Shown here: piece by piece, positions 9,850 to 23,476 of the stretch
Numbering within the stretch: the first letter of the stretch is position 1
How the letters are laid out: every line of letters starts with the position of its first letter
Assembly (NCBI RefSeq): GCF_001243895.1
Contig: NZ_LN851186.1
Location: forward strand, 606,048 to 670,047
Origin: Bacillus testis
GTDB lineage: Bacteria > Bacillota > Bacilli > Bacillales > DSM-1321
Direction: 5' to 3'
Length of the DNA stretch: 64,000 nucleotides
Made by a program: the position numbers and the translations under genes
The notes under the pieces: generated by a model
Told to the model about the DNA's origin: nothing
Seen by the model: only the letters and a program-made list of their open reading frames with translations
Database searches by the model: none

Positions 9850-9884
9850 GGATGCCCAGCCGGGTTAACCCGAAATGGGCATCC
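9850..9884. repeat. Inverted repeat with inner palindrome after purB
   Basis: Arms GGATGCCCA (9850-9858) and TGGGCATCC (9876-9884) enclose a perfect 12-bp palindrome CGGGTTAACCCG (9861-9872). There is no T run, so it is not a standard terminator. A second perfect palindrome GAACTAGTTC lies at 9933-9942. Confidence 0.7.
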
Positions 9885-9965
9885 CTCGAAATGCAACCCT
9901 TCGCAGGCTGCCGCTTGCCCGCATTGGTTTTTGAACTAGTTCACCTGTTATAAAGCTGACAACTG

Positions 9966-10006
9966 AAAACATCTGAGGAGTATTATGTTCTTTCAGATGT
10001 TTTTTT
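9966..10006 (+). terminator. Terminator-like hairpin between purB and purC
   Basis: An 11-bp stem AAAACATCTGA / TCAGATGTTTT (9966-9976 with 9993-10003) ends in a run of seven T. It sits inside the purine operon, 42 bp before purC, so it must be leaky, conditional, or the end of a first transcription unit. The large 16-base loop may weaken it. Confidence 0.7.
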
Positions 10007-10047
10007 AATCCCTTATTTTCATAATCTTTCGAATTCGGAGGCCCGAT

Positions 10048-10773
10048 ATGGAGAAACGAGCATTGATTTATGAAGGAAAAGCGAAACGCGTATACAGCAC
10101 TGACAAGCCGGATACAGTATGGCTTGAATATACCGACCAAGCGACAGCATTTAATGGAGAAAAGAAAGAGAGAATCGCAGGTAAAGGCATTCTCAATAAT
10201 GAGATTACGAGTTTACTATTCTCCATGCTTCGAGAAGAAGGAATTGAGTCGCATTTTCTGGCCAAGGTCTCTGAAAGAGAACATCTCGCAAAAAAAGTGG
10301 ATATCATCCCGCTGGAGGTTGTCGTGCGCAATGTAGCCGCAGGCAGTCTGTCGAAAAGGCTAGGGCTTGCCGAAGGCGTCCATTTAAAACAGCCGATTAT
10401 TGAATTCTATTATAAGAATGACAAACTCGGCGATCCTCTATTGAATGAAGACCATATCCAATTGCTTGGCCTGGCGGCTGAACAAGAGCTCCAACGTATA
10501 ATGGAGCTGGCATGGAGGGTGAATGAAGTGCTGGTCCGTTTTTTCGCCGGGCTTTCCATCCGGCTCGTCGATTTCAAACTGGAGTTTGGAAAATTGCCGA
10601 ACGGAGAGATTTTGTTGGCAGATGAAATTTCGCCGGACACGTGCCGCTTATGGGATATAGAAACCGGAGAGAAGCTGGATAAAGATGTCTTCCGCCGGAA
10701 TCTCGGGAACCTAACGGAAGCATATGAACAGATACTAAACCGACTTGGAGGAGCGAAAGCATGTACAAAGTAA
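10048..10773 (+). CDS. purC: SAICAR synthetase
   Basis: A 241-residue enzyme that joins aspartate to CAIR with ATP to form SAICAR. The N-terminus LIYEGKAKRVY and the following DQATAFNGEKK and IAGKGILNN segments are family hallmarks, as is LADEISPDTCRLWD near residue 190. A good ribosome site (TTCGGAGGCCCGATATG) decides the start. It overlaps purS by 13 bp and begins the tightly packed second half of the operon. Confidence 0.97.
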   Translation: MEKRALIYEGKAKRVYSTDKPDTVWLEYTDQATAFNGEKKERIAGKGILNNEITSLLFSMLREEGIESHFLAKVSEREHLAKKVDIIPLEVVVRNVAAGSLSKRLGLAEGVHLKQPIIEFYYKNDKLGDPLLNEDHIQLLGLAAEQELQRIMELAWRVNEVLVRFFAGLSIRLVDFKLEFGKLPNGEILLADEISPDTCRLWDIETGEKLDKDVFRRNLGNLTEAYEQILNRLGGAKACTK

Positions 10774-11015
10774 AAGTGTATGTCACATTGCGTGAAAGTG
10801 TATTAGATCCACAAGGAACCGCCGTTAAACAGTCATTGAACAGCCTTGGCTACTCAGAGGCGAAGGATGTGCGAATCGGAAAGTATATGGAATTATCCAT
10901 CGGGAAAAGCGGGCGTGATGTAGACGGAATCGTGAAGGACATATGCGAAAAACTTCTCGTAAATACGGTCATCGAAGATTACCGATATGAAATCGAGGAG
11001 GTTGTCGCACAGTGA
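10761..11015 (+). CDS. purS: FGAM synthase subunit PurS
   Basis: An 84-residue subunit that bridges PurL and PurQ in the three-part formylglycinamidine ribonucleotide synthase of Gram-positive bacteria. It begins [19 protein letters not shown], a typical PurS N-terminus, and includes [18 protein letters not shown]. It lies between purC and purQ and overlaps both, as in B. subtilis. Confidence 0.96.
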   Translation: MYKVKVYVTLRESVLDPQGTAVKQSLNSLGYSEAKDVRIGKYMELSIGKSGRDVDGIVKDICEKLLVNTVIEDYRYEIEEVVAQ

Positions 11016-11698
11016 AATTCGCAGTCATTATGTTTCCAGGTTCCAATTGCGATGTCGATATGTTCCACGCTATTCAAGATGAGCTGGGGGAAGAGGTTGA
11101 ATACGTATGGCATACAGAAACGGATTTATCATCGTTCGATGCCATTTTGCTTCCTGGAGGGTTTTCGTATGGGGATTATTTACGATCAGGCGCCATTGCC
11201 CGATTCTCGAATGTGATGGAGCAGGTGGTGAAGGCCGCTGATGCCGGCAAGCCCGTGCTTGGCGTATGCAATGGATTTCAAATTTTATTGGAAGCGGGGT
11301 TGCTGCCCGGTGCGATGAGGAGGAATGAGAGCTTGCATTTTATTTGCCGCAATGTCCAGCTGAAGGTAGAAAATAACGAAACAATGTTTACAAGTGCGTA
11401 TCAGCAGGGCCAATCAATCACCATTCCAATCGCCCATGGAGAAGGAAACTATTACTGCGATGAAGTGACACTAAAAAGATTGCAGGAGCAACAACAAATC
11501 GTTTTTACATATGAAGGGGCCAACCCGAATGGCAGCCTGGCGAACATCGCCGGCATCATCAATGAAAAGGGAAATGTGCTGGGCATGATGCCGCATCCGG
11601 AACGCGCAGTCGATCGTTTGCTTGGAAGCGAAGATGGCCTGGGACTGTTTAAATCGATCGTCAAACATTGGAGGGAATCATATGTCGTTACTGCTTGA
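11012..11698 (+). CDS. purQ: FGAM synthase glutaminase subunit PurQ
   Basis: A 228-residue class I glutamine amidotransferase that supplies ammonia to PurL. The nucleophile Cys lies in [15 protein letters not shown] near residue 87, and the catalytic His/Glu pair in [10 protein letters not shown] near the C-terminus. The start is GTG, overlapping the purS stop by 4 bp after the site GAGGAGG. It overlaps purL by 17 bp. Confidence 0.96.
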   Translation: MKFAVIMFPGSNCDVDMFHAIQDELGEEVEYVWHTETDLSSFDAILLPGGFSYGDYLRSGAIARFSNVMEQVVKAADAGKPVLGVCNGFQILLEAGLLPGAMRRNESLHFICRNVQLKVENNETMFTSAYQQGQSITIPIAHGEGNYYCDEVTLKRLQEQQQIVFTYEGANPNGSLANIAGIINEKGNVLGMMPHPERAVDRLLGSEDGLGLFKSIVKHWRESYVVTA

Positions 11699-13904
11699 GC
11701 CGAGTCCGGACGTTATTTTGGCAGAAAAAATATATGCGGAGATGGGGCTGTCTGATGAAGAATTCCAAATGGTATGCAAAATTATTGGGCGCAAGCCAAA
11801 CTACACGGAATTGGGCCTATTCTCGGTCATGTGGTCAGAACATTGTTCATACAAGAACTCTAAGCCAGTACTGAAGAAATTCCCTGTTACGGGTGAAAAA
11901 GTGCTTCAAGGTCCGGGGGAAGGAGCAGGCATTGTGGATATCGGCGATGGGCAGGCGGCCGTTTTTAAAATTGAGTCGCATAACCATCCATCCGCCATCG
12001 AACCTTACCAAGGTGCGGCAACGGGTGTGGGCGGCATCATCCGCGACGTTTTTTCCATGGGGGCGCGGCCGATTGCGATGCTGAATTCCCTTCGTTTTGG
12101 TGAACTGGATGATGCGCGCGTAAAATACCTATTCAAGGAAATCATCGCCGGCATTGCTGGTTACGGCAACTGCATCGGCATACCAACAGTGGGCGGTGAA
12201 ATCCAGTTCGATGATTGTTATGACGGCAATCCGCTTGTGAACGCAATGTGCGTCGGGTTGATTGACCATAAGGATATTAAGAAGGGGCAGGCCCATGGCG
12301 TAGGCAATACAGTTATGTACGTAGGGGCTAAGACAGGACGCGATGGCATCCACGGAGCTACGTTCGCTTCGGAAGAATTGACGGAAACCTCCGGCAACAA
12401 TCGTCCGGCTGTCCAGGTAGGCGATCCATTTATGGAAAAACTCCTTTTGGAAGCATGCCTGGAATTGATCCATTGTGACGCGCTCGTGGGCATTCAGGAT
12501 ATGGGCGCGGCCGGTCTAACAAGCTCATCGGCTGAAATGGCGAGCAAGGCCGGCTCCGGGATTGAAATGAATCTGGATTTGGTTCCTCAACGTGAGACAG
12601 GAATGACACCTTACGAAATGATGCTGTCTGAATCGCAGGAGCGAATGTTGATTGTTGTCACGAAGGGCCGGGAACAGGAAATTGTTGATCTGTTCTCTAA
12701 GTACAATCTGGAAGCGGTAGCTATCGGCCGGGTAACGGATGATCAGCGATTGCGATTAATCCATAAAGGCGAAGTGGTGGCTGACGTTCCTGTGGATGCT
12801 TTAGCGGAAGATGCACCTGTTTACCATCAACCTTCAAAGGAGCCAGCGTATTACCGTACATATCAAAGTATGGAGCTGGACACTCCAACAATAGAAAATT
12901 ACGGAGAAATATTGAAGCAATTGCTGGAACAACCGACAATCGCCAGCAAAGAATGGGCGTATGACCAATACGATTATATGGTGCGCACGAATACAGTCGT
13001 GCCGCCCGGTTCGGATGCAGCCGTCCTTCGTATCCGCGATAGCCGCAAAGCTTTGGCCATGACCACGGATTGCAATTCCCGCTATATATACCTTGATCCG
13101 GAGGTAGGCGGAAAAATAGCGGTTGCCGAAGCGGCACGAAATATTGTCTGTTCAGGCGCGGAACCTTTGGCAATCACTGATTGTTTGAATTTCGGAAATC
13201 CGGAAAAGCCGGAGATTTTCTGGCAGATTGAAAAGTCGACCGATGGCATGAGCGAGGCCTGCCAGGTATTGGGTACACCTGTGATTGGCGGGAATGTGTC
13301 CCTCTACAATGAAACAAATGGGGAAGCGATCTACCCGACCCCTGTTGTCGGCATGGTTGGATTGATTCACGATCTCTCTCATATTACCACCCAGCATTTT
13401 AAACAAGCGGGCGATGCCATCTATGTGATCGGCAAAGCCCAACCAGAATGGGGCGGAAGTGAATTGCAGAAGATTTTGCACGGGGAAATATTCGGTCCGG
13501 CGCCTTCCATTAATTTGACTTTGGAAGAAAAGCGGCAAAAACAGCTTTTGGAGGCCATTCAGACCGGGCTTGTCGCTTCTGCCCACGATCTTGCTGAAGG
13601 AGGGCTTTCCGTTGCCGTTGCCGAAGCTTTATTCGGCGGAAAGGGATTGGGTGCTTCCTTGAAAGTAGATGGAGATGCAGTAACCGAACTTTTCAGCGAG
13701 ACACAATCCCGATTTATCGTGTCGGTTCCCCAGCAGCACCGGGAGCAGTTCGAGCGGACAGTGAGCGATGCCTATTATCTTGGAGATGTGAATAAGTCCG
13801 GAACGCTCGTGATTATAGACAGTGATCACGAAGAAATCCTCAAAGAAGACTTGGTTGGCCTGGAGTCTGCCTGGAAAGGGGCGATACGATGCTTGCTGAA
13901 TTAA
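11682..13904 (+). CDS. purL: FGAM synthase subunit PurL
   Basis: A 740-residue small-type PurL (no fused glutaminase) that converts FGAR to FGAM with ATP and ammonia from PurQ. Two AIRS-like halves are visible; the ATP/Mg segment [17 protein letters not shown] lies near residue 100. The ATG at 11682 follows TTGGAGGGAATC; the longer in-frame ORF from 11622 runs inside purQ and is unlikely. It overlaps purF by 16 bp. Confidence 0.96.
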   Translation: MSLLLEPSPDVILAEKIYAEMGLSDEEFQMVCKIIGRKPNYTELGLFSVMWSEHCSYKNSKPVLKKFPVTGEKVLQGPGEGAGIVDIGDGQAAVFKIESHNHPSAIEPYQGAATGVGGIIRDVFSMGARPIAMLNSLRFGELDDARVKYLFKEIIAGIAGYGNCIGIPTVGGEIQFDDCYDGNPLVNAMCVGLIDHKDIKKGQAHGVGNTVMYVGAKTGRDGIHGATFASEELTETSGNNRPAVQVGDPFMEKLLLEACLELIHCDALVGIQDMGAAGLTSSSAEMASKAGSGIEMNLDLVPQRETGMTPYEMMLSESQERMLIVVTKGREQEIVDLFSKYNLEAVAIGRVTDDQRLRLIHKGEVVADVPVDALAEDAPVYHQPSKEPAYYRTYQSMELDTPTIENYGEILKQLLEQPTIASKEWAYDQYDYMVRTNTVVPPGSDAAVLRIRDSRKALAMTTDCNSRYIYLDPEVGGKIAVAEAARNIVCSGAEPLAITDCLNFGNPEKPEIFWQIEKSTDGMSEACQVLGTPVIGGNVSLYNETNGEAIYPTPVVGMVGLIHDLSHITTQHFKQAGDAIYVIGKAQPEWGGSELQKILHGEIFGPAPSINLTLEEKRQKQLLEAIQTGLVASAHDLAEGGLSVAVAEALFGGKGLGASLKVDGDAVTELFSETQSRFIVSVPQQHREQFERTVSDAYYLGDVNKSGTLVIIDSDHEEILKEDLVGLESAWKGAIRCLLN

Positions 13905-15307
13905 AAGGTTTGAATGAAGAATGCGGAGTATTTGGAGTCTGGGGACATCAAGATGCGGCCCAGATTACTTATTACGGCTTGCATAGCCTTCAGCACCGCG
14001 GCCAAGAAGGCGCCGGCATGGTTTTGACTGACGGTGAAAAGCTGACGGGTGTAAAAGGTGAAGGCCTTGTGAATGAAGTATTCACAGAAGAGCGGCTGAA
14101 AGGCATATCAGGCAGAGGGGCGATCGGCCATGTCCGCTATGCGACAGCAGGGGGCGGAGGTTATGAAAACGTCCAGCCCCTCCTCTTCCACTTCCAAAAT
14201 GAAAGCATGGCGCTCGCCCATAATGGCAACCTCATCAACGCCAATCAACTGAAGGCGCAATTGGAGGCTCAGGGCAGTATCTTTCAAACAACCTCGGATA
14301 CGGAAGTTGTTGCCCATCTTATCCGCAGATCAGGCTTTAAGAGCTTGAAGGAGCGGGTGAAAAACGCATTGAGCCTTGTTAAAGGAGCGTATGCGTTTGT
14401 TGTGATGGGAGAAAGAGAAATGATTGTCGCCCTTGATCCCCATGGTTTGCGCCCTTTGTCACTGGGGCGCTTGGGTGATGCCTATGTGATAGCCTCCGAA
14501 ACATGCGCCCTGGACTTGGTAGGAGCCGAGTTCGTTCGTGATATCGATCCGGGAGAGCTGTTGGTGATTAATGACGAAGGCGTGAAGGCAGAACGGTTCG
14601 CTCTGTGCCAAAACCGTGCGATGTGCGCGATGGAATACGTCTATTTCTCCCGTCCGGACAGCAATATCGATGGCATCAATGTTCATACCGCCCGCAAGAA
14701 TATGGGGAAAAAACTAGCCATGGAAGCGTTGATTGATGCCGATGTCGTGACAGGTGTCCCTGATTCGAGCATTTCAGCGGCCATCGGCTACGCAGAGGCT
14801 TCAGGCATTCCCTATGAAATGGGATTGATCAAAAACCGCTATGTCGGGCGCACCTTCATCCAACCTTCCCAGTCACTGCGGGAGCAAGGCGTCAAAATGA
14901 AATTATCGCCGGTAAGAGGAGTTGTAGAGGGAAAAAGGGTCATCATGGTAGATGACTCCATAGTAAGGGGGACGACCAGCAAAAGGATTGTAACCATGCT
15001 TAAAGAAGCAGGCGCCAAGGAAGTTCATGTGGTCATTTCTTCACCCCCCATCAAAAACCCTTGCTTTTATGGAATTGATACATCCACACGCGAGGAATTA
15101 ATCGCTTCTGAGCAATCCGTTGAGGAGATACGCGCTATGATCAATGCCGATTCATTGACTTTCCTAAGCGCAAAAGGAATGGTTGAAGCAATCGGCCGTA
15201 CCTTCCCGGGCGAAACGGGAGGACAGTGCATGGCTTGTTTCACCGGGCAGTATCCGACGGAAATATTTGACGAACAAGCAATGGGCACACCGCTTACCAT
15301 AGGTTAA
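13889..15307 (+). CDS. purF: Amidophosphoribosyltransferase
   Basis: A 472-residue enzyme that commits PRPP and glutamine to purine synthesis. It has an 11-residue propeptide ([11 protein letters not shown]) before the N-terminal nucleophile Cys12, as in B. subtilis. The PRPP-binding motif is [13 protein letters not shown]. Cysteines in the positions used for the 4Fe-4S cluster are present (CAMEY, NPCFYG, QCMAC), so oxygen-sensitive stability and AMP/GMP feedback are expected. Confidence 0.97.
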   Translation: MLAELKGLNEECGVFGVWGHQDAAQITYYGLHSLQHRGQEGAGMVLTDGEKLTGVKGEGLVNEVFTEERLKGISGRGAIGHVRYATAGGGGYENVQPLLFHFQNESMALAHNGNLINANQLKAQLEAQGSIFQTTSDTEVVAHLIRRSGFKSLKERVKNALSLVKGAYAFVVMGEREMIVALDPHGLRPLSLGRLGDAYVIASETCALDLVGAEFVRDIDPGELLVINDEGVKAERFALCQNRAMCAMEYVYFSRPDSNIDGINVHTARKNMGKKLAMEALIDADVVTGVPDSSISAAIGYAEASGIPYEMGLIKNRYVGRTFIQPSQSLREQGVKMKLSPVRGVVEGKRVIMVDDSIVRGTTSKRIVTMLKEAGAKEVHVVISSPPIKNPCFYGIDTSTREELIASEQSVEEIRAMINADSLTFLSAKGMVEAIGRTFPGETGGQCMACFTGQYPTEIFDEQAMGTPLTIG

Positions 15308-15364
15308 AAAGGAGCGAATCATCTGTGCAAAGGTCAGTACGCAAATGATTAGGGAGGATCAGAC

Positions 15365-16393
15365 ATGGCGAATGCATACAAACAGGCAGGAGTAGATATC
15401 GAAGCGGGATACGAAGCTGTCGATCGAATGAAAAAACATGTGCGGACAACGATGCGCCCAGGCGTTATGAGTGGGCTAGGCGGTTTCGGCGGCATGTTTG
15501 ATTTATCTTCATTAAACTTAAAAGAACCGGTATTGGTCTCCGGGACTGATGGGGTCGGGACAAAATTAATGTTGGCATTCCTGATGGATCGGCACGATAC
15601 GATCGGCATCGATGCGGTGGCTATGTGCGTTAATGACATAGTGGTGCAGGGAGCAGAACCACTTTATTTCCTTGACTATATTGCCTGCGGAAAAGCGGAC
15701 CCTTCCCGTATCGAAGCTATCGTGAAAGGAGTGACGGAAGGATGCCGCCAAGCGGGAGCAGCCTTGATTGGCGGCGAAACAGCAGAAATGCCTGGCATGT
15801 ATGCTGCTGAAGAATACGATCTGGCCGGATTTGCGGTCGGGGCATGCGAAAAAAAACAACTGATAACCGGCGGCGCCATCCAGGAGGGCGACACGGTGAT
15901 TGGCCTTGCTTCCAGCGGACTCCACAGCAATGGCTATTCATTAGTGCGCAACATTTTGCTGGAGGATGGCAACAGGGATCTCCAAGTATACGAAGAGACA
16001 TTAAAATGCACATTGGGCGAAGAATTGCTTAAGCCGACAAAGATTTATGTGAAGTCCATTCTGTCTGCGTTGAAGGAAGTATCCATTAAAGGAATGGCCC
16101 ATATCACAGGCGGCGGTTTTATCGAAAATCTGCCCCGCATGATGCCCGAAGGCCTTGGCATTACGATTTATAAAGGTTCCTGGCCTGTTCATCCCATTTT
16201 TCAGTTACTGCAGAAGGTAGGAAACTTGCAGGAAAAGGAAATGTACAATATTTTTAATATGGGTATTGGAATGGCTCTTACCGTTCCCGCTGAAGAAGCG
16301 CAAAGAGCCTTAGCCCATTTTGCAAAGAATGGCGAACAAGCATATATCATAGGGACCGTTACCCCGCAAGCCGGTGTTTACTGGAAGGAGTAG
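15365..16393 (+). CDS. purM: Phosphoribosylformylglycinamidine cyclo-ligase
   Basis: A 342-residue AIR synthetase that closes the imidazole ring using ATP. Family motifs include [25 protein letters not shown] and [12 protein letters not shown]. It follows purF by 57 bp, has the site TAGGGAGGATC, and ends 6 bp before purN. Confidence 0.97.
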   Translation: MANAYKQAGVDIEAGYEAVDRMKKHVRTTMRPGVMSGLGGFGGMFDLSSLNLKEPVLVSGTDGVGTKLMLAFLMDRHDTIGIDAVAMCVNDIVVQGAEPLYFLDYIACGKADPSRIEAIVKGVTEGCRQAGAALIGGETAEMPGMYAAEEYDLAGFAVGACEKKQLITGGAIQEGDTVIGLASSGLHSNGYSLVRNILLEDGNRDLQVYEETLKCTLGEELLKPTKIYVKSILSALKEVSIKGMAHITGGGFIENLPRMMPEGLGITIYKGSWPVHPIFQLLQKVGNLQEKEMYNIFNMGIGMALTVPAEEAQRALAHFAKNGEQAYIIGTVTPQAGVYWKE

Positions 16394-16399
16394 TCAACA

Positions 16400-16990
16400 A
16401 TGCAAAAAATAGCAGTATTCGCGTCTGGAAGCGGGAGCAATTTCCAACAGATTGTTAGAGCGTGCAAAAAGGGAGAGATTCAGGCCGAAGTGGCGTTGCT
16501 TGTCTGCGATCAGCCAAATGCCTATGTGGTGGAAAGGGCCAGCAGCGAAAACATCCCTGCCTTTATTTTCTCCGCAAGCCAATATCGCGATAAGGCGTTA
16601 TTCGAACAGGAAATTCTGGAGGAACTAAAGAAAAGAGATGTATCATTTCTGGTGCTGGCCGGTTATATGCGTTTAATCGGAAGCACGCTCCTCGCGGCCT
16701 ATTCACATAAAATTGTGAATATCCATCCCTCTCTATTGCCCGCTTTTCCGGGAAAAGATGCCATCGGCCAAGCATTTAAAGCGGGTGTATCCGTGACAGG
16801 CGTCACCGTCCATTATGTGGATGAAGGAATGGATACGGGACCGGTCATCCGGCAAGAAAAAGTAGCCATCAGGCCGGGCGACACAAAAGAAATGATTCAA
16901 AAACGCGTCCAAGAAACAGAACACCAACTATATCCACAGGTATTGCAAACACTATTTTCACAGAAGACCTATTCGGAGGGAGATTGTTAA
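16400..16990 (+). CDS. purN: Phosphoribosylglycinamide formyltransferase
   Basis: A 196-residue enzyme that formylates GAR with 10-formyltetrahydrofolate. It shows the N-terminal phosphate loop ASGSGSNFQ and the catalytic block [16 protein letters not shown] followed by [16 protein letters not shown]. Length is typical. The stop is next to the purH ribosome binding site. Confidence 0.97.
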   Translation: MQKIAVFASGSGSNFQQIVRACKKGEIQAEVALLVCDQPNAYVVERASSENIPAFIFSASQYRDKALFEQEILEELKKRDVSFLVLAGYMRLIGSTLLAAYSHKIVNIHPSLLPAFPGKDAIGQAFKAGVSVTGVTVHYVDEGMDTGPVIRQEKVAIRPGDTKEMIQKRVQETEHQLYPQVLQTLFSQKTYSEGDC

Positions 16991-16992
16991 TC

Positions 16993-19834
<2,842 letters not shown>

Positions 19835-19906
19835 CTTCAACAGCAGAACCAATTGTTTTTTGTTTCCAATCATTTTCTCCTTTTTCTTCTCCTTTTGAGA
19901 GGCAGT

Positions 19907-19944
19907 AATAAGCCCCCGCTGAGGTACAGCAGGGGCTTATTTTG
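19907..19944 (+). terminator. Terminator of the pur operon
   Basis: Stem AATAAGCCCCCGCT / AGCAGGGGCTTATT with one mismatch and a short T-rich tail, 73 bp after purD. No gene is visible between 19945 and 20091. Confidence 0.88.
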
Positions 19945-20007
19945 TATTCAGACAGGCATGAAACGCCATATACATTTTGGGGGCCAATGGTATGTTACAC
20001 TATTTAC

Positions 20008-20040
20008 GAAAACAACGCCGTTCCGAGGAACAGCGTTCTT
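20008..20040 (-). terminator. Terminator for the YgaP-like gene
   Basis: Stem AACGCCGTTC / GAACAGCGTT with one mismatch, 52 bp beyond the stop of the minus-strand gene; read on the minus strand it is followed by GTTTTC. It may also act on the plus strand. Confidence 0.6.
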
Positions 20041-20091
20041 TAAATGGCAGATATCCCTGACACATCGCTCGAATCCATTTTCGCTCATCGC

Positions 20092-20415
20092 CTAGTTGTT
20101 TATATGAGTTGCATCTAAACTTGGCAGCGGTTCAGGGTCTTCTGGGTCTTCCGGGTCCATGCCAAAATCAAAGGTACCCATATCACTAAGCATGTCATCA
20201 TATAAAGCCCGCCCTTTACAATAGAGGGCAGTCATAGGGCAGAAGCGGACAATCCCTTCGGCAACTTTAAAGGCACTCATAATAGCTAACAGCACATAGG
20301 ATTGTTTCCACGGCCTCCTGACCATTTTGGCAGTCAGTATGCTCAGCATCGATAATCCGCAGGCAATGCGCAATAAGGCATTGATGGAGGAGATATTGGT
20401 CCGGTTTTTTAACAT
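20092..20415 (-). CDS. YgaP-like (DUF2892) small membrane protein
   Basis: A 107-residue protein with two adjacent hydrophobic helices at about residues 15-55 in the YgaP-type arrangement: NALLRIACGLSM, then VLLAIMSAFKVAEG and the conserved FCPMTALY. The C-terminal tail is acidic and proline-rich (MDPEDPEDPEPLP). The ATG at 20415 follows AAGGGAG; a GTG 18 bases upstream overlaps that site. There is no rhodanese domain, unlike E. coli YgaP. Function unknown; it occupies the spot between purD and yerA that holds other genes in B. subtilis. Confidence 0.75.
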   Translation of the reverse strand: MLKNRTNISSINALLRIACGLSMLSILTAKMVRRPWKQSYVLLAIMSAFKVAEGIVRFCPMTALYCKGRALYDDMLSDMGTFDFGMDPEDPEDPEPLPSLDATHINN

Positions 20416-20562
20416 GTAGTAAACTCCCTTCACAAAATATTAACTGAAAAATGAAAAAATCCTACTGTGTAAAATATCCAAATATGTTAACATTAAGACA
20501 AACTCATATTTTAACGTTTTAATGTATCAAATTAAAGAGAGAAACAGAAAAGAGGGATGTTC

Positions 20563-22305
20563 ATGCTGGAACAGCGCTACCGATGGAAAAATAAACAACT
20601 GCGTGAGCATGTTGCTGTTATAGATGGAGAAAGGGTGCCAAGTATCGTTCTGAAGGATGCCGTTTACTTAAACCAGGTACTTAGGAAATGGTTGACGGCG
20701 AATATTTGGATCTACGAAGACCGCATCGTCTATGTAGGCTCTAAAATGCCTGCTCAGCTTGATGGCTGTGAAGTTGTAGACTGTGCCGGTTCTTACTTGG
20801 TCCCAGGTTATATAGAGCCGCATGCTCATCCGTTTCAATTATATAATCCCCAGACATTTGCGCATTATGCGTCTTTGACTGGAACAACGACACTGATCAA
20901 TGACAATATGATGTTATTTTTGCATTTAGAAAAAAAGAAAGCGTTTTCTTTATTGAGGGAATTTCGCAATATTCCGGTCAGCATGTATTGGTGGTGCCGA
21001 TTTGATCCTCAAACGGAAATTCCTAATGAAGAATCCATATTTTCGCACAGCAATATTAAATCCTGGCTGGAGCATGATGCGGTGCTTCAGGGAGGCGAAT
21101 TGACAGGATGGCCGAAACTACTGGACGGCGATGACCTCATGCTTCACTGGATCCAGGAAGCAAAGCGGATGCGGAAACAAATTGAGGGGCATTTCCCCGG
21201 AGCATCCGAGAAAACGCTTGCAAAACTGATGCTTTTGGGCGCAGATTGCGACCATGAAGCGATGAATGGAAAAGAAGTCATTGCAAGATTGCTTCAAGGA
21301 TATATGGTGTCGTTGCGGTATTCTTCTATCCGTCCCGATTTGCCCATTATTCTCGATGAACTCCATGAGGCGGGGATTGACAGATACGACCATTTCTTTT
21401 TGAATATGGATGGTTCGCCTCCATCTTTTTATGAGAAAGGGATGATGGACCGTTTAATCAAGATGTGCATGGATCATAATGTTCCGGTTATCGACGCCTA
21501 TAATATGGCGACTATCAATGTTGCTAAATATTATAAGATCGATTATCTCCACGGTAATATAGCGACAGGGCGCGTAGCCAATATCAACTTTTTGGATTCG
21601 CCGGAAAATCCAACGCCGGTTTCGGTCATGGCCAAAGGAAAATGGGTCGTCCGAAACGGCCAAGAGATAGAGCCGGATTACCAAATCAATTGGAAAGACT
21701 ATGGTTTTTCACCCATGGAAATGGATTGGGAACTAACTGCGGAGGATATGCAGTTCTCTACACCGTTCGGAGTTGAAATGGTCAATGATGTCATTACAAA
21801 ACCTTATTCCATCGTTAGGGATATGTCTGGTGAAGAGTTGGGATTTGACCATGACGAATGCTTCTTCATGCTGGTCGACCGCAACGGAAAATGGCGCAAT
21901 AACACCATCATAAAAGGGTTTGCCGATCGATTATGCGGTTTTGCCAGCTCCTATTCGACAACAGGGGACGTTATTGTCATCGGAAAGCGAAAAGAGGATA
22001 TGAAGCTTGCAGTACAGGAACTCAAGGAAATGGGCGGCGGTATCGTCCTAACGGAAAACGGCCGCGTTATTTTTCGGATGCCGTTGAGCCTAAAAGGAAT
22101 CATTTCAGAAAAACCGCTGCCGGAATTGATCGAAGAAGAAAAGGCACTGACTTGTTTATTGAAAGAAAGAGGCTATCGATTTTCCGATCCTATCTATAGT
22201 TTGCTGTTTTTTTCTTCCACCCATTTGCCGTATATCCGCATAACTCCTGCGGGAATGTATGATGTTATGAACAAGACAGTACTTTTTCCAACGATAATGC
22301 GTTAA
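20563..22305 (+). CDS. yerA: Adenine deaminase-like amidohydrolase YerA
   Basis: A 580-residue amidohydrolase-superfamily protein resembling adenine deaminase (adenine to hypoxanthine and ammonia). The N-terminal metal motif reads GYIEPHAHPF, and the C-terminal domain keeps the adenine-deaminase fold (VMAKGKWVVRNGQ; FADRLCGFASSYSTTGDVIV). The segment where canonical adenine deaminases carry a TDD motif reads LNMDGSPPSFYEKG here, so activity is uncertain. AGAGGG precedes ATG 20563; ATG 20557 in frame would sit against it. Its site next to the pur operon fits purine salvage. Confidence 0.82.
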   Translation: MLEQRYRWKNKQLREHVAVIDGERVPSIVLKDAVYLNQVLRKWLTANIWIYEDRIVYVGSKMPAQLDGCEVVDCAGSYLVPGYIEPHAHPFQLYNPQTFAHYASLTGTTTLINDNMMLFLHLEKKKAFSLLREFRNIPVSMYWWCRFDPQTEIPNEESIFSHSNIKSWLEHDAVLQGGELTGWPKLLDGDDLMLHWIQEAKRMRKQIEGHFPGASEKTLAKLMLLGADCDHEAMNGKEVIARLLQGYMVSLRYSSIRPDLPIILDELHEAGIDRYDHFFLNMDGSPPSFYEKGMMDRLIKMCMDHNVPVIDAYNMATINVAKYYKIDYLHGNIATGRVANINFLDSPENPTPVSVMAKGKWVVRNGQEIEPDYQINWKDYGFSPMEMDWELTAEDMQFSTPFGVEMVNDVITKPYSIVRDMSGEELGFDHDECFFMLVDRNGKWRNNTIIKGFADRLCGFASSYSTTGDVIVIGKRKEDMKLAVQELKEMGGGIVLTENGRVIFRMPLSLKGIISEKPLPELIEEEKALTCLLKERGYRFSDPIYSLLFFSSTHLPYIRITPAGMYDVMNKTVLFPTIMR

Positions 22306-22359
22306 AATAGTAAAGTATAAATAGAGACTGATTCAGCGTTCACGCTGGAAACGGGGAAA

Positions 22360-23403
22360 ATGAATATGAATAGGAAATGGATTGCTTGTATATGCCTCGC
22401 TTTTCTTTTGGCGGTCACTGGATGCAGCAAAGAGAAGGAAAAAGCGGATCCTGAAGAACAAACCGACAGGAAGATTGTGAAGGCGGAAGCCATGCAAGAA
22501 GCGGGGGATATATATCCACTGACAGGCAAGGAGGCTACAGGGGATACCCACCACAGAGCGGTTGCCGTTATGGTCAACAATCATCCGGATGCCCGTCCCC
22601 AAAGCGGCCTGCAAAAAGCGGATATAGTTTATGAAATGCTGGCGGAAGGAGAAATCACCCGCTTTCTGGCTGTTTACCAAAGTGAATTTCCGGATATGGT
22701 CGGACCGGTTAGAAGCGCGCGCGATTATTATATCCGCTTAGCAAAAGGCCTGGATAGCCTGTTTATCTGCCATGGATATAGCCCGGAAGCAAAAGCGTTG
22801 CTCGACCAGGGCTACGTTGATCATCTGAACGGATTATTTTACGATGGCACCCTGTTCAAGAGGGATAAGACACGTAAAGCACCGCATAATTCATACATTA
22901 CATTCAATCACATCGAAGAAGGAGCGAACGAGAAGCACTATAATATGGCATCGCCGCCAAAGCCTTTTTTGTTCATGGATAGGCAGGAAACCACCCGGAT
23001 AGAAGGGGAAAGCGGGAACGAAGCTACGGTAGAATACGGAAATCGGCTGTTCGATGTCCATTATGCCTATGATGAAAGTATTGGCCGATATACACGCTCC
23101 ACGGCAGGAGAGCAAATGAAGGACCGGGACAGCGGAAATCCTGTCTATATTGATAACATCATTGTGCTTGATGCGCCGCATGCCGTAACGGACAGCAAGG
23201 GAAGGCGCGACATCGATTTAACCGGGGGCGGTGAGGCATACTTGCTGCAAAAAGGAAAATGGAATAGAATACAATGGCGGTATCTCGACCAAGTGCTTAC
23301 ATTCCAAAAAGATGGAGAAGCGTTGAAACTGGTCCCAGGCAAGACATGGGTGAATATCGTGCCTGACAAAAACGGATTGGACGCAGTTGTAAACATAATG
23401 TGA
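22360..23403 (+). CDS. yerB: DUF3048 lipoprotein YerB
   Basis: A 347-residue predicted lipoprotein: a basic, hydrophobic leader ends in the lipobox VTGC at about residue 22, followed by a charged linker and two DUF3048 halves (RAVAVMVNNHPDARPQSGL; FPDMVGPVRSARDYYIRLA; a second domain from about residue 210). Function is unknown; it is exported and membrane anchored. It lies between yerA and yerC as in B. subtilis. Confidence 0.88.
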   Translation: MNMNRKWIACICLAFLLAVTGCSKEKEKADPEEQTDRKIVKAEAMQEAGDIYPLTGKEATGDTHHRAVAVMVNNHPDARPQSGLQKADIVYEMLAEGEITRFLAVYQSEFPDMVGPVRSARDYYIRLAKGLDSLFICHGYSPEAKALLDQGYVDHLNGLFYDGTLFKRDKTRKAPHNSYITFNHIEEGANEKHYNMASPPKPFLFMDRQETTRIEGESGNEATVEYGNRLFDVHYAYDESIGRYTRSTAGEQMKDRDSGNPVYIDNIIVLDAPHAVTDSKGRRDIDLTGGGEAYLLQKGKWNRIQWRYLDQVLTFQKDGEALKLVPGKTWVNIVPDKNGLDAVVNIM

Positions 23404-23476
23404 TGGGAATAAAACATTGTCCGCCCGTCCTTTGGATAGATGCAGGAATATACGTTACTTGAAGAGGAGTTAAACT

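Noticed and set aside
11622-11681. N-terminal extension of purL
   Set aside because: Lies inside purQ; ATG 11682 has a good ribosome site and fits the family.
19853-20095. 80-codon plus-strand ORF after purD
   Set aside because: It crosses the pur terminator and a second hairpin and shows no protein-like pattern.
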